NCBI GenBank assembly: GCA_023247055.1
Contig: JAHFHF010000017.1
Coordinates: forward strand, 1-51,196
From: Candidatus Omnitrophota bacterium
Lineage (GTDB): Bacteria; Omnitrophota; Omnitrophia; Omnitrophales; Aquincolibacteriaceae
Direction: 5' to 3'
DNA: 51,196 bases
Under the pieces are notes generated by a model, which ran no database searches, was not told where the DNA came from, and worked only from the letters and a program-made list of their open reading frames with translations. Both the position numbers and the translations under genes were made by a program. Below are positions 1-9,988 of this stretch, piece by piece. How positions within the stretch are numbered: the stretch's first letter is position 1; each line of letters opens with the position of its first letter.

Positions 1-460
1 AAAGCGCCACAACTTCCGCCTGGTTCTCATCCGTCCAGGTCACGTTAAAGAGCTGGTTTGCGGCCGTCAGTTTCATCGAATCAACCGCGATCACATCGCC
101 ATTCGTATCCGTGATGAACTTCGAAACGCCCGTCACCTTATAGTCTGGGCCGTCTTTCTTGAGCGAAACGGATAGCACCGGGTTGCCCGCCGCATCAAGG
201 TACGTGCGCGACTCAATCACATTCGCATAAAGCGCCATGACTTCAGCCTGGTTCTCATCCGTCCAGGTCACGTTAAAGAGCTGGTTGGCTGCCGTCAGTT
301 TCATCGAATCAACCGCGATCACATCCCCATTCGTATCCGTGACAAATTGCGAGACGCCCGTAATCACGCCTTCATTAATTGCGAGACTTAGAACTGGATT
401 TTGATCCACATCAAAAAAGGTTCGCGTTTCACGGGTATCTGGCTCATAAAGAACTGCTAC
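1..460 (-). repeat. 228-bp (76-residue) coding repeats continuing past the left edge
   Basis: The segment encoding WTDENQAEV recurs at 13 and 241, 228 bp apart. Each unit carries D-NPVLS, VTGVS-F-TDTNGDVIAVDSMKL and TAANQLFNVTWTDENQAEV. A degenerate earlier copy lies near 640-700 (PLLSLNLNAEG). More copies probably lie beyond the window. Confidence 0.8.
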
Positions 461-3400
461 GGCTGGCTTATCGAAAGCGTTCATGGTTTCAGAGTCAAAC
501 ACGGCCAATGTCAATCCATTCTGCATGTTTCCATCTGTATCTTTTAACTCGTGAGCATCGACAAATAACAACTCGCTTTCGGAATTGAAACCATAGCTTG
601 AAACTCCGGCAACAGCACCCTCCGCATTGAGATTTAAACTCAGAAGAGGGGTTTGTTTTTCGCTGAGGAATACGCGGCTTTGCATGCTGTCATCGGTGGA
701 AGGCGCATCCAAAATCGACGTAATGGCTTCGGCAATCGTCGTAATAGCGTCCGTGGTAGAGCGGTTAATCGCATCGCTAATCAATTGGGGGGATATTTCC
801 GAAGCGCCAACGACTACATAGCTATCCGTATAGGCCGGGCTGTCGGCATTATCGGCATAACCAAAAATCGTGAACTGGCCTATCGACTGAGCCGCACTGG
901 GGCCGGCGCCCTCATAACGGTATTGCAGTGAATATTCGACGCGGCTTCCCTGTTCATTGTAGAAGCTTGTGCTCTCATGCCGTGTCTTATCCTGAGGTAA
1001 GGCTATTTGCGCGAGTTCAGCAGGAAGTGTCTGATAAGTATTTTCGCCGCGCACATTCCATTGATCAATGCTGACAAGGTCTTGATCAGCAGTATCATAA
1101 TGAAACACATTGAGTTGGGCTGGCTTTGCATCGCGGGTCAACGCGATACTGTAGGCCGCGCGAACACCGGCCGCATCAAAAAAGATTCTTGAAGTATGCG
1201 TGTCATCCCCGTCCCCGGATTCAGTGAGCGCTTGCCAAATCGCCAAGAAGGCTTCTTCCAGAGTATCGATTTCGTCTTCCAAACTTTCTGCCTGCTTGGC
1301 GTAGAGTGCGGCTATCGTGATATCCGCGTCTCCGCGCACCACGAATTCATCCATTGTCAACGCCCTACCTTCCGAACTGTGTCTTGTAAAACGATACGCC
1401 GTCTGCCGGTTAACCGAAGGGGTTCCGGAATTTTGATCATGGTCAATCAATTCAAACTGAAATTCAACCGCAGGCTGGCCGGCATCGAAAAATACAGAAG
1501 TGAGCACGTTATCATCACCAGAACCCGGCTGAAGATCCATCTGCCCCTGGACTTGATAGGTGTCAATATGCAGCAGTTCGCTCTGGGGATTATAAATAAA
1601 AATTTGGTAATCCGCCGGAATGACGGCAAAGGGATCGGTGCTCGCAAGGTCCCGTTCATACCGAATGATCTTGCTTATACGATCATTATAAAAAGGTCCC
1701 TGCTCATAATCAATTTTACTAAAGAGAATCCCCGTTGCATCCTTTTGCTCCACGTAATCAATAAAACCGTCTGTGGTATAAAAATAGCGGCTTTCATTTC
1801 CGTGCTTATCAATGACCTTTTCAATTTCAAGCTGTTCTGCTCCTTCCGGATCATAAATGGACAGACGATAATAAAGCGTACTTTCGGGTAGTAACGCGCT
1901 CCTCCCCGCGAGAGGCGCAGGGTTCCGTGCATCCGCATCCGACAGAGTACTAACATCATATTGAAAGACACGATCCGGGTGCGGGGGAGTATCATTGTCG
2001 TAGACGTAATCACTCCGTTGAATCACTTTATCGCCGTCGGAATTATAGTTGATCACAAAAAGAATCCGGCCGTTGTCCCCGTAGATTGTTTCCGAAATGA
2101 GCGGAGCGGTATGAGTTGCGGTATAATTTTTTTGCTCGACGATGCGGTCTAAATCCGATCCGGCATCGTCATCATAGACATAGAAGCGGACCGTGCCGTC
2201 AAACTGCACCGTAAAATCGATGACTTCTTGATTGTTAACAATCAACGTTTTTCCGTTTGCGTCCCGTTTATAGACAATATAGCCGGCGTTGTCCCGCAGC
2301 AGCCCCACATCAACATCCGAGTCGTCATTATCAAGAAATTCGCGGTAGGGCGCGTCCGCCGGAACCCTTGGATCCACCGCAGTGTAAATTTGAAACTGTA
2401 CCTGCCCGCGCAGATTAATGATCTGATCGACGACGTTCTGGTCGGTGCCTGCCGGCCCTTGTTTGTACCGGATCACGGAACCATTGTTGAAGTAAATGAC
2501 CTGGTTATCATTTTCATCGGTCACAAGCTGTGCGATACCCAGAATGTCTGTAATGACAAACTTCTTGTCACCGTCAAACTCCGTAATAAAATTTTCAATC
2601 ACCCCATTGGCATGAATTCGCCGTCTCAACGTTTCATCCACATTCTGAAATGTTGCGGCCTGCAGGTTGCGGCCCGCAAAATCAGCCCCAAAAACATCTC
2701 CCGTCAAAGGGTCAAATTCAAGCTGATAATTACGGATAATTTGTCCGTCCGGACCGATCACAGACTTGATAATTCCGTTTTCAAAAACCGTCATAAATCC
2801 ATTGGCATCGATATGCCGTAAAAGCTTTCCATCCGCATCAAAAATATTTGTGATTTGATTGACCAAATCTTGAGCGGCAATCTCGCCGGGAATACTGTAA
2901 TCGAAATTCGTGTCGGCAACCTTGGCATCATTGATGACTTTGCCGGTCTGCAGCAGCCTTCCAATCTGTCCTGTGGATGCGTCATACTCCAGCGTCTGAT
3001 AAGTCCCATCCGTTGCAAGCGCCGTTACTTCTCCTAAAACACTGTAATCAAAATTTGTATCAGCCACCTTGGTCCCATTGACAACTTTTCCGGTTTGCAG
3101 CACTTTGCCGATCTGCCCTGTTGACGCGTCATACTCCAGAGTCTGATAAATCCCGTCCGTCCCAAGCGCCGTCACTTCTCCTAAAACACTGTAATCAAAA
3201 TCCATTTCGGAAACCTTGACTCCATTGATAATTTTCCCTGTCTGTAAAACCCGGCCGATTTGTCCCGTCGCCGCGTCATACTCCAGCGTCTGATAACTTC
3301 CGTCCGTTCCGACCGCCGTTACTTTTCCAAGCGTACTATAATCAAAATCCAATTCTGAAATTTTGACGCCATCGACAATTTTCCCTGCTTGCAGTACTTT

Positions 3401-6400
3401 GCCGATTTCTCCTGTCGCAGCATCGTACTCGAGCGTCTGATAGCTTCCATCCACACCAATGACGGTGACTTTACCAGGCACGCTAAAATCATACTTAGCA
3501 AGCGGCGTATAAAGTCCAAACTTATTGACCTGACCGGTTTCTAACAAAATATCATCCGCTGTTCCCGGCTCGTTATCTGTTCCATAAGAAAGAATCTGCG
3601 CTTCCGAGTCGCGTGCAATCATGTACGTTTTCGCCGTGTCGTTATACGTAAACTCAGTCACCGTATTTTTCGTATGGTTCGTAATCTTCGAGACACGCCC
3701 ATTCGGCAGTAACTCTTGCGTCACACGGTCGCCTTCGTCATTCACACTCGTCACGCTCTTAAACACATCATCTTCCGTCCCAGGCTCATTGTCCAAGCCA
3801 TAGCCCAGCACCTGCACCGTTGTCCCCGATGTAATCGTGTACGTCTTTGCCGTATCGTTATAAGCAAAATCTGTCACCGTATTCTTCGTATGATTCGTAA
3901 TTTTTGAGACTCGGCCGTTCGGTAAGAGTTCCTGCGTCACATTGTCGCCTTCCGCATTCACGCTCGTCACGCTCATAAACACGTCATCTTCCGTCCCGGG
4001 CTCATTGTCCGCTCCATAGCCCAGCACCTGCACCGTCGAGCCTGAGGTAATCGTATAGGTCTTTGCCGTATCGTTATAAGCAAAATCCGTTACCGTGTTC
4101 TTCGTATGATTCGTAATCTTTGACACGCGCCCGTTCGGTAAGAGTTCCTGCGTCACGTTGTCGCCGTCGGTATTTGCACTGGTCACACTCATAAATACGT
4201 CATCTTCCGTCCCGGGCTCATTGTCCGCTCCATACCCCAATGTCTGCACCGTCGAGCCTGACGTAATCGTGTATCGCGCCGTCGTATCGTTATAAGCAAA
4301 TACCGTCACCGTATTCTTCGTATGGTTCGTGATCTTTGAGACACGGCCGCTCGGTAAGAACTCCTGCGTCAGACTATCCCCTTCGTCATTCACGCTCGTC
4401 ACGCTCATCAGCACGTCATCATGGGTCCCAGGCTCATTGTCCAAGCCATAGCCCAGAGTCTGCACCGTCGTCCCAGACGTAATCGTGTACGTCTTCGCCG
4501 TATCGTTATAGGCAAAATCTGTCACCGTATTCTTCGTATAATTCGTGATCTTTGAGACTCGCCCGCTCGGTAAGAGATCTTGCCTCACACGGTCGCCTTC
4601 ATCATTCACACTCGTCACGCTGACTAACACATCATCATTCGTCCCAGGTTCACTGTCCGCACCATAACTCAAACTTTGCACCGTCGAGCCGGATGTAATC
4701 GTGTACGTCTGCGCCGTATCGTCATACGTAAACTCCGTCACCGTATTCTTCGTCTGATTCGTGATCTTTGAGACACGTCCATTCGGCAGCACCTCTTGCG
4801 TCACATTGTCGCCTTCCGCAGTCGTGCTCGTCACGCTCATAAACACGTCATCTTCCGTCCCCGGCTCATTGTCCGCTCCATAACTCAGCTTCTGCACCGT
4901 CGAGCCTGACGTGATCGTGTACGTCTGCGCCGTATCGTTATAAGCAAACACGGTCGTCGTATTCTTCGTATGATTCAAAATCCTCGACACACGGCCATTT
5001 GCCAATAATTCCTGCGTCACATCATCCCCATCCGCATTCCGGCTCCGCACGCTCATTAAAAGATCATCTTCGGTTCCAGGTTCTTTATCCGGACCATAAC
5101 TCAAAGTTTGCACCGTCGTGCCGCTCGTAATCGTGTACGTCTTGGCCGTGTCGTTATAAGCAAAGACGGTCGTCGTATTCTTCGTATGATTCAAAATCCT
5201 CGACACACGGCCATTTGCCAATAATTCCTGCGTCACGTCATCTCCGTCCGCATTCCGGCTCCGCACACTCATAAGCACATCATCCTCGGTTCCAGGCTCA
5301 GCGTCCGGCCCATACCCCAATGTCTGCACCGTCGTACCACTCGTAATCGTGTACGTCTTGGCCGTGTCGTTATACGTAAACACCGCCACCGTATTCTGTG
5401 TGTAGTTCGTGATCTTCGAGACGCGCCCATTCGCCAACAGTTCCTGCGTCACTCGCTCGCCTTCGGCATTCACACTCGTCACACTGACTAACACGTCATC
5501 ATTCGTGCCAGGTTCACTGTCCGCACCATAACTCAAACTTTGCACCGTCGAGCCGGATGTAATCGTGTACGTTTTTGCCGTGTCGTTATACGTAAACTCA
5601 GTCACCGTATTTTTCGTATGGTTCGTAATCTTCGAGACACGCCCATTCGGCAGTAACTCTTGCGTCACACGGTCGCCTTCGTCATTCACACTCGTCACGC
5701 TCTTAAACACATCATCTTCCGTCCCAGGCTCATTGTCCAAGCCATAGCCCAGCACCTGCACCGTTGTCCCCGATGTAATCGTGTACGTCTTTGCCGTATC
5801 GTTATAAGCAAAATCTGTCACCGTATTCTTCGTATGATTCGTAATTTTTGAGACTCGGCCGTTCGGTAAGAGTTCCTGCGTCACATTGTCGCCTTCCGCA
5901 TTCACGCTCGTCACGCTCATAAACACGTCATCTTCCGTCCCGGGCTCATTGTCCGCTCCATAGCCCAGCACCTGCACCGTCGAGCCTGAGGTAATCGTAT
6001 AGGTCTTTGCCGTATCGTTATAAGCAAAATCCGTTACCGTGTTCTTCGTATGATTCGTAATCTTTGACACGCGCCCGTTCGGTAAGAGTTCCTGCGTCAC
6101 GTTGTCGCCGTCGGTATTTGCACTGGTCACACTCATAAATACGTCATCTTCCGTCCCGGGCTCATTGTCCGCTCCATACCCCAATGTCTGCACCGTCGAG
6201 CCTGACGTAATCGTGTATCGCGCCGTCGTATCGTTATAAGCAAATACCGTCACCGTATTCTTCGTATGGTTCGTGATCTTTGAGACACGGCCGCTCGGTA
6301 AGAACTCCTGCGTCAGACTATCCCCTTCGTCATTCACGCTCGTCACGCTCATCAGCACGTCATCATGGGTCCCAGGCTCATTGTCCAAGCCATAGCCCAG

Positions 6401-9400
6401 AGTCTGCACCGTCGTCCCAGACGTAATCGTGTACGTCTTCGCCGTATCGTTATAGGCAAAATCTGTCACCGTATTCTTCGTATAATTCGTGATCTTTGAG
6501 ACTCGCCCGCTCGGTAAGAGATCTTGCCTCACACGGTCGCCTTCATCATTCACACTCGTCACGCTGACTAACACATCATCATTCGTCCCAGGTTCACTGT
6601 CCGCACCATAACTCAAACTTTGCACCGTCGAGCCGGATGTAATCGTGTACGTCTGCGCCGTATCGTCATACGTAAACTCCGTCACCGTATTCTTCGTCTG
6701 ATTCGTGATCTTTGAGACACGTCCATTCGGCAGCACCTCTTGCGTCACATTGTCGCCTTCCGCAGTCGTGCTCGTCACGCTCATAAACACGTCATCTTCC
6801 GTCCCCGGCTCATTGTCCGCTCCATAACTCAGCTTCTGCACCGTCGAGCCTGACGTGATCGTGTACGTCTGCGCCGTATCGTTATAAGCAAACACGGTCG
6901 TCGTATTCTTCGTATGATTCAAAATCCTCGACACACGGCCATTTGCCAATAATTCCTGCGTCACATCATCCCCATCCGCATTCCGGCTCCGCACGCTCAT
7001 TAAAAGATCATCTTCGGTTCCAGGTTCTTTATCCGGACCATAACTCAAAGTTTGCACCGTCGTGCCGCTCGTAATCGTGTACGTCTTGGCCGTGTCGTTA
7101 TAAGCAAAGACGGTCGTCGTATTCTTCGTATGATTCAAAATCCTCGACACACGGCCATTTGCCAATAATTCCTGCGTCACGTCATCTCCGTCCGCATTCC
7201 GGCTCCGCACACTCATAAGCACATCATCCTCGGTTCCAGGCTCAGCGTCCGGCCCATACCCCAATGTCTGCACCGTCGTACCACTCGTAATCGTGTACGT
7301 CTTGGCCGTGTCGTTATATTGATAAACGCTTATGGTTTGGACATTTTGGGCTGAAATGGCAATCGTGCGCTCCGTGCGTCCTGTTTCTGTAAATTCCCGA
7401 ATCCATGAGGAACCGTCGGCATTTGCAGTCTGCATACGCAGTAAGCGCAGCGTTTCTCCGGCAGCATCCACACGATAGGTATATGTCGAGGCCGCATAAG
7501 TCAGCGGTACGATGTAAATTGGAGGGCTGTCGCTTTCGATGGAACCACGGGTCACAGGGGTTTCTGGAGACAGACCTAAAGCCTGCCGGAACGCCGCCTC
7601 CGCTATACGAAAAGCAGCCTCTTCTTCTTCCGTCAGTTCGCCTGCGCGGAACAAGATTTTTTCGTTCTCCGCCGCTTCTTGGTAGGCATCCATTGCCGCA
7701 ATAAATTCCTGCAGGAGCTGCCGTGCTTGCACCTCGGTCCGGACATCGGCCGTCTGACCGGCTGCCACAGCCGTTTTGAGTGCTTCGGCAAAGCTTGCCA
7801 GGCCATTCTTTTCCGTGCTGATCAGGCCGTCATGGTTATAAGTAAAAACCGTGCCATCCACCGTAAGAACGTATTCAGGGGTTTGCGTGGCATTTTCAAT
7901 ATCGGGACTGCTCGGACCGGTGCCTTTGATCGGGTGGGTATGAGAAATAAAAACACCGTCAGGATTGCTTGCCATTTGAAGGCTGAGCGCTTCTTCAAAA
8001 AGCGCTAGACCGGCATTGAGCAATTTAAGCTCAGAATCATCACTCACAGTAAACAGCACAATCTTGCCAAATAAGGAAAAAATGGCCACTTCCTTGGGCA
8101 GAGTCAGAAGCTGACGAAGATTTTCTTCGGATAAGCTGTCAACCAGAACAGCCGCAGCAATCCCGGGTTGGCTTAAAACTTCAAAGGCATACTCGAACGA
8201 ACGCTGCTCCTGGTATCGAAAATCTTCGAGGATTTCTTTTCGGTTTGTCTTGATGTGGGTAACTTCCGTATGGGTATCATCAATTTTTTCAAAACGACGG
8301 AGAGCGGTAAAGTCGTAAAACACTCCCTCGTTATCCGCACGAAAAAAACCTTCCTCATACTTGCGTGAGGGTTCCGGAGATTGCAACCGGTACATATGGT
8401 AGGTGCGCTGGCGAAAATCAAGGATCGCTTTGCGCGCAGGCAGGTAAGAAACGGGGTCTGTAAAAACGATTTCCAGAGAATTGTTGCTTTCCCATTCAGG
8501 CGGGCCACGAAGCCGCAAGAGTTCAATGCTGCTCTTATCGCGTAAAAGGTCTTCGGTTAGGACAATCTTCTTTGCGTTAGGGTTTTGGACAACATACGTG
8601 TCGCCCTGAAGCGAGACCTGGAGTGTCTTCTTCGGGGGTACGGTGGCAGTGTCTATCACTCCTGAGTGGAGCAGCCGTCTATTTGGCTGTAATGCATCCT
8701 TGGCAGCTTCCGCCTCCGCAAGCTCAAGCGTGAGATAAATTCCGTCAACATAGTCAAAAATAGTCATCTCTTGCAGACCGGTCTCCGGATTTATCTGATA
8801 GAAGTACTCCTGATGTACGTGGCGGCCTGCCTGATTTGGATTATAAACTTCAAGCAGCCGGCCCACGCCCTGCTCAGGCAGGCGCTCATAGACCATCCGG
8901 GCATTTTCTTGAGAAACCTGGGTAAAGATATAGACCGGCAGTGTCACACCCGCCCGCTCAATTTCTGAAAAACTGACCATGTTTTGCACCGTAAGGCGCA
9001 TGGATTCGCCTGCCTCTTCAACGGTCCCGACGCTCAAAAGGCCGCCGGACTCTTTGTAACCCAGCAGTTCGCGCATTTCAAACGTATTGTCCAAATGATT
9101 GATAATCGTCAAACGGCTTTGATCATCATCATAGATATAGCTCAGATCCGTTAAACGGCCGTCTTTGACATTGCGATAAGCAATTAACCGGCTGTGATCC
9201 GGATTTTCGTCCGTCCTTTCGCCTTCCAGTTCATAAACAGCTTCGTAATAGGCGTTCACCGGATCGTAAACGGTCAAGGTTTCATGTCCACGGCTGTCGC
9301 GGTCATAGCGTTTCAGCGTCACCGAGGTTCCCTGCACTAAGATGCCGGATTCTTTCAACTCTTTCAAATTCTCATTCTCGTCGAGCGAAAAAACTTCAAA

Positions 9401-9988
9401 CTGATCAAAGTTTTCCGGTTTATTCGAAACAGTAATAATTCGGACCCAAGTTTCATCCCCGGCTTTTTTATATTCGTATTTACGGACCTGAAATTCAGAA
9501 GGGCTAATAACATCCCGCGTTTCGACCACACGCTGTGTCTTTTCATGCAGGGTAAAACTATTACCATCGCGGTCTGAATAAGTGACAAGGCCGCGATTTT
9601 CATCGCGCTCGATTTCTTTGCCAGCCGTTTGCTCAGAAACGGGACCTTTGACCGAAAGTGACATGCGCCGCTCGGCGCTCCGCGCTTTTTTCTCAAACTC
9701 CAACTGCTGTTCGACTTCCTTCTGGACATCTTCCGGTTTTTTCGCGGGTTTTTCCTCAGTCTGGCTCAACGGAGATTCTCCGCGCAAAAAGCTGTCCACA
9801 TCTTCCATGTAATGAATATCATGATCCGCAGGCGGCGTGACAGAAATGGCGGGAATCGGCGCGGGAGCAACGGCAGAAAAAGCAAGCTGCGCATCTAACT
9901 GTGTTACTAAAAAAGTGACAATCAGCGCAATGCTGATCAACCTAAGTGATAACGGTTTTTGCTCTTTTTGATAATCGCTAAGCTTCAT
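1..9988 (-). CDS. Giant secreted repeat protein with JAMM-like motif (3' end beyond window)
   Basis: An uninterrupted frame runs from ATG at 9988 to the left edge, at least 3,329 codons, with no stop found when translated. Residues 1-39 form a signal peptide: a charged start, a hydrophobic stretch around 17-29, and AFSA before a probable cleavage site. Residues about 45-620 are unique, charged and beta-rich. Around residue 683 there is HTHP followed by S693 and D696, which fits the JAMM metal signature H-T-H-x7-S-x2-D. Residues 890-2130 are seventeen full 72-residue repeats plus one partial. Residues 2160-2370 are 49-residue repeats containing YQTLEYDA-TG. A region resembling RHS/YD repeats follows (DADGKLLRHIDANG), then degenerate repeats that become regular 76-residue units at the edge. 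I noticed no cysteine. A canonical promoter lies upstream, but Shine-Dalgarno spacing is poor (GGAAGG about 16 nt away). It is probably an exported adhesin-like or RHS-like surface protein; that function is inference. Confidence 0.9.
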   Translation of the reverse strand, partial: MKLSDYQKEQKPLSLRLISIALIVTFLVTQLDAQLAFSAVAPAPIPAISVTPPADHDIHYMEDVDSFLRGESPLSQTEEKPAKKPEDVQKEVEQQLEFEKKARSAERRMSLSVKGPVSEQTAGKEIERDENRGLVTYSDRDGNSFTLHEKTQRVVETRDVISPSEFQVRKYEYKKAGDETWVRIITVSNKPENFDQFEVFSLDENENLKELKESGILVQGTSVTLKRYDRDSRGHETLTVYDPVNAYYEAVYELEGERTDENPDHSRLIAYRNVKDGRLTDLSYIYDDDQSRLTIINHLDNTFEMRELLGYKESGGLLSVGTVEEAGESMRLTVQNMVSFSEIERAGVTLPVYIFTQVSQENARMVYERLPEQGVGRLLEVYNPNQAGRHVHQEYFYQINPETGLQEMTIFDYVDGIYLTLELAEAEAAKDALQPNRRLLHSGVIDTATVPPKKTLQVSLQGDTYVVQNPNAKKIVLTEDLLRDKSSIELLRLRGPPEWESNNSLEIVFTDPVSYLPARKAILDFRQRTYHMYRLQSPEPSRKYEEGFFRADNEGVFYDFTALRRFEKIDDTHTEVTHIKTNRKEILEDFRYQEQRSFEYAFEVLSQPGIAAAVLVDSLSEENLRQLLTLPKEVAIFSLFGKIVLFTVSDDSELKLLNAGLALFEEALSLQMASNPDGVFISHTHPIKGTGPSSPDIENATQTPEYVLTVDGTVFTYNHDGLISTEKNGLASFAEALKTAVAAGQTADVRTEVQARQLLQEFIAAMDAYQEAAENEKILFRAGELTEEEEAAFRIAEAAFRQALGLSPETPVTRGSIESDSPPIYIVPLTYAASTYTYRVDAAGETLRLLRMQTANADGSSWIREFTETGRTERTIAISAQNVQTISVYQYNDTAKTYTITSGTTVQTLGYGPDAEPGTEDDVLMSVRSRNADGDDVTQELLANGRVSRILNHTKNTTTVFAYNDTAKTYTITSGTTVQTLSYGPDKEPGTEDDLLMSVRSRNADGDDVTQELLANGRVSRILNHTKNTTTVFAYNDTAQTYTITSGSTVQKLSYGADNEPGTEDDVFMSVTSTTAEGDNVTQEVLPNGRVSKITNQTKNTVTEFTYDDTAQTYTITSGSTVQSLSYGADSEPGTNDDVLVSVTSVNDEGDRVRQDLLPSGRVSKITNYTKNTVTDFAYNDTAKTYTITSGTTVQTLGYGLDNEPGTHDDVLMSVTSVNDEGDSLTQEFLPSGRVSKITNHTKNTVTVFAYNDTTARYTITSGSTVQTLGYGADNEPGTEDDVFMSVTSANTDGDNVTQELLPNGRVSKITNHTKNTVTDFAYNDTAKTYTITSGSTVQVLGYGADNEPGTEDDVFMSVTSVNAEGDNVTQELLPNGRVSKITNHTKNTVTDFAYNDTAKTYTITSGTTVQVLGYGLDNEPGTEDDVFKSVTSVNDEGDRVTQELLPNGRVSKITNHTKNTVTEFTYNDTAKTYTITSGSTVQSLSYGADSEPGTNDDVLVSVTSVNAEGERVTQELLANGRVSKITNYTQNTVAVFTYNDTAKTYTITSGTTVQTLGYGPDAEPGTEDDVLMSVRSRNADGDDVTQELLANGRVSRILNHTKNTTTVFAYNDTAKTYTITSGTTVQTLSYGPDKEPGTEDDLLMSVRSRNADGDDVTQELLANGRVSRILNHTKNTTTVFAYNDTAQTYTITSGSTVQKLSYGADNEPGTEDDVFMSVTSTTAEGDNVTQEVLPNGRVSKITNQTKNTVTEFTYDDTAQTYTITSGSTVQSLSYGADSEPGTNDDVLVSVTSVNDEGDRVRQDLLPSGRVSKITNYTKNTVTDFAYNDTAKTYTITSGTTVQTLGYGLDNEPGTHDDVLMSVTSVNDEGDSLTQEFLPSGRVSKITNHTKNTVTVFAYNDTTARYTITSGSTVQTLGYGADNEPGTEDDVFMSVTSANTDGDNVTQELLPNGRVSKITNHTKNTVTDFAYNDTAKTYTITSGSTVQVLGYGADNEPGTEDDVFMSVTSVNAEGDNVTQELLPNGRVSKITNHTKNTVTDFAYNDTAKTYTITSGTTVQVLGYGLDNEPGTEDDVFKSVTSVNDEGDRVTQELLPNGRVSKITNHTKNTVTEFTYNDTAKTYMIARDSEAQILSYGTDNEPGTADDILLETGQVNKFGLYTPLAKYDFSVPGKVTVIGVDGSYQTLEYDAATGEIGKVLQAGKIVDGVKISELDFDYSTLGKVTAVGTDGSYQTLEYDAATGQIGRVLQTGKIINGVKVSEMDFDYSVLGEVTALGTDGIYQTLEYDASTGQIGKVLQTGKVVNGTKVADTNFDYSVLGEVTALATDGTYQTLEYDASTGQIGRLLQTGKVINDAKVADTNFDYSIPGEIAAQDLVNQITNIFDADGKLLRHIDANGFMTVFENGIIKSVIGPDGQIIRNYQLEFDPLTGDVFGADFAGRNLQAATFQNVDETLRRRIHANGVIENFITEFDGDKKFVITDILGIAQLVTDENDNQVIYFNNGSVIRYKQGPAGTDQNVVDQIINLRGQVQFQIYTAVDPRVPADAPYREFLDNDDSDVDVGLLRDNAGYIVYKRDANGKTLIVNNQEVIDFTVQFDGTVRFYVYDDDAGSDLDRIVEQKNYTATHTAPLISETIYGDNGRILFVINYNSDGDKVIQRSDYVYDNDTPPHPDRVFQYDVSTLSDADARNPAPLAGRSALLPESTLYYRLSIYDPEGAEQLEIEKVIDKHGNESRYFYTTDGFIDYVEQKDATGILFSKIDYEQGPFYNDRISKIIRYERDLASTDPFAVIPADYQIFIYNPQSELLHIDTYQVQGQMDLQPGSGDDNVLTSVFFDAGQPAVEFQFELIDHDQNSGTPSVNRQTAYRFTRHSSEGRALTMDEFVVRGDADITIAALYAKQAESLEDEIDTLEEAFLAIWQALTESGDGDDTHTSRIFFDAAGVRAAYSIALTRDAKPAQLNVFHYDTADQDLVSIDQWNVRGENTYQTLPAELAQIALPQDKTRHESTSFYNEQGSRVEYSLQYRYEGAGPSAAQSIGQFTIFGYADNADSPAYTDSYVVVGASEISPQLISDAINRSTTDAITTIAEAITSILDAPSTDDSMQSRVFLSEKQTPLLSLNLNAEGAVAGVSSYGFNSESELLFVDAHELKDTDGNMQNGLTLAVFDSETMNAFDKPAVAVLYEPDTRETRTFFDVDQNPVLSLAINEGVITGVSQFVTDTNGDVIAVDSMKLTAANQLFNVTWTDENQAEVMALYANVIESRTYLDAAGNPVLSVSLKKDGPDYKVTGVSKFITDTNGDVIAVDSMKLTAANQLFNVTWTDENQAEVVAL
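2890..3520 (-). repeat. 147-bp (49-residue) tandem coding repeats, 4-5 copies
   Basis: Corresponding sites recur at 2981, 3128, 3275 and about 3422, an exact 147-bp period. Each unit encodes FDYS, then LG-VTA, TDG-YQTLEYDA-TG-IG, and VLQTGK-NG-KV. The family differs from the 72-residue repeats that precede it in the protein. A TLEYDA-TG core recalls YD-type repeats, but that is only a resemblance. Confidence 0.85.
3632..5374 (-). repeat. Long direct-repeat block, copy 1
   Basis: This 1,743-bp stretch (about eight 72-residue units) reads identically to 5576-7318 at a constant offset of 1,944 bp. The first difference outside it is at 3631 versus 5575 (c/t), and identity ends at 5374 versus 7318. 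Single units inside the block have diverged from each other while the blocks have not, so the block duplication is recent or an assembly artefact. Confidence 0.85.
3646..7318 (-). repeat. Seventeen 216-bp (72-residue) tandem coding repeats
   Basis: The unit is exactly 216 bp, so it keeps frame. Each begins with NDTAKTYTIT, continues through a Q-[TV]-L-[GS]-Y-G segment and an acidic EPGTEDD loop, then D-VTQELL-NGRVS-I-N-T-NT and an F/V-AY end. The acidic loop could bind a cation; the NGRVS to AYND stretch resembles YD/RHS repeats. Units differ from each other by several bases. An eighteenth, partial unit at the low-coordinate end loses the pattern near 3540. Confidence 0.9.
5576..7318 (-). repeat. 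Long direct-repeat block, copy 2
   Basis: This is the second copy of the 1,743-bp block at 3632-5374. The two copies are separated by a single 201-bp segment (5375-5575) that is not identical to the unit preceding the first copy, so this is not a simple perfect tandem duplication. Confidence 0.85.

Noticed and set aside
1196..1891. Plus-strand open frame of 231 codons in the left giant gene
   Set aside because: It lies fully opposite the 3,329-codon minus-strand frame, has no recognisable motif, and its residue pattern is that of an antisense shadow.
3646..7318. CRISPR array, from the regular repeat spacing
   Set aside because: The 216-bp period is a whole number of codons, the frame is open throughout, and there are no unique spacers or short identical repeats.
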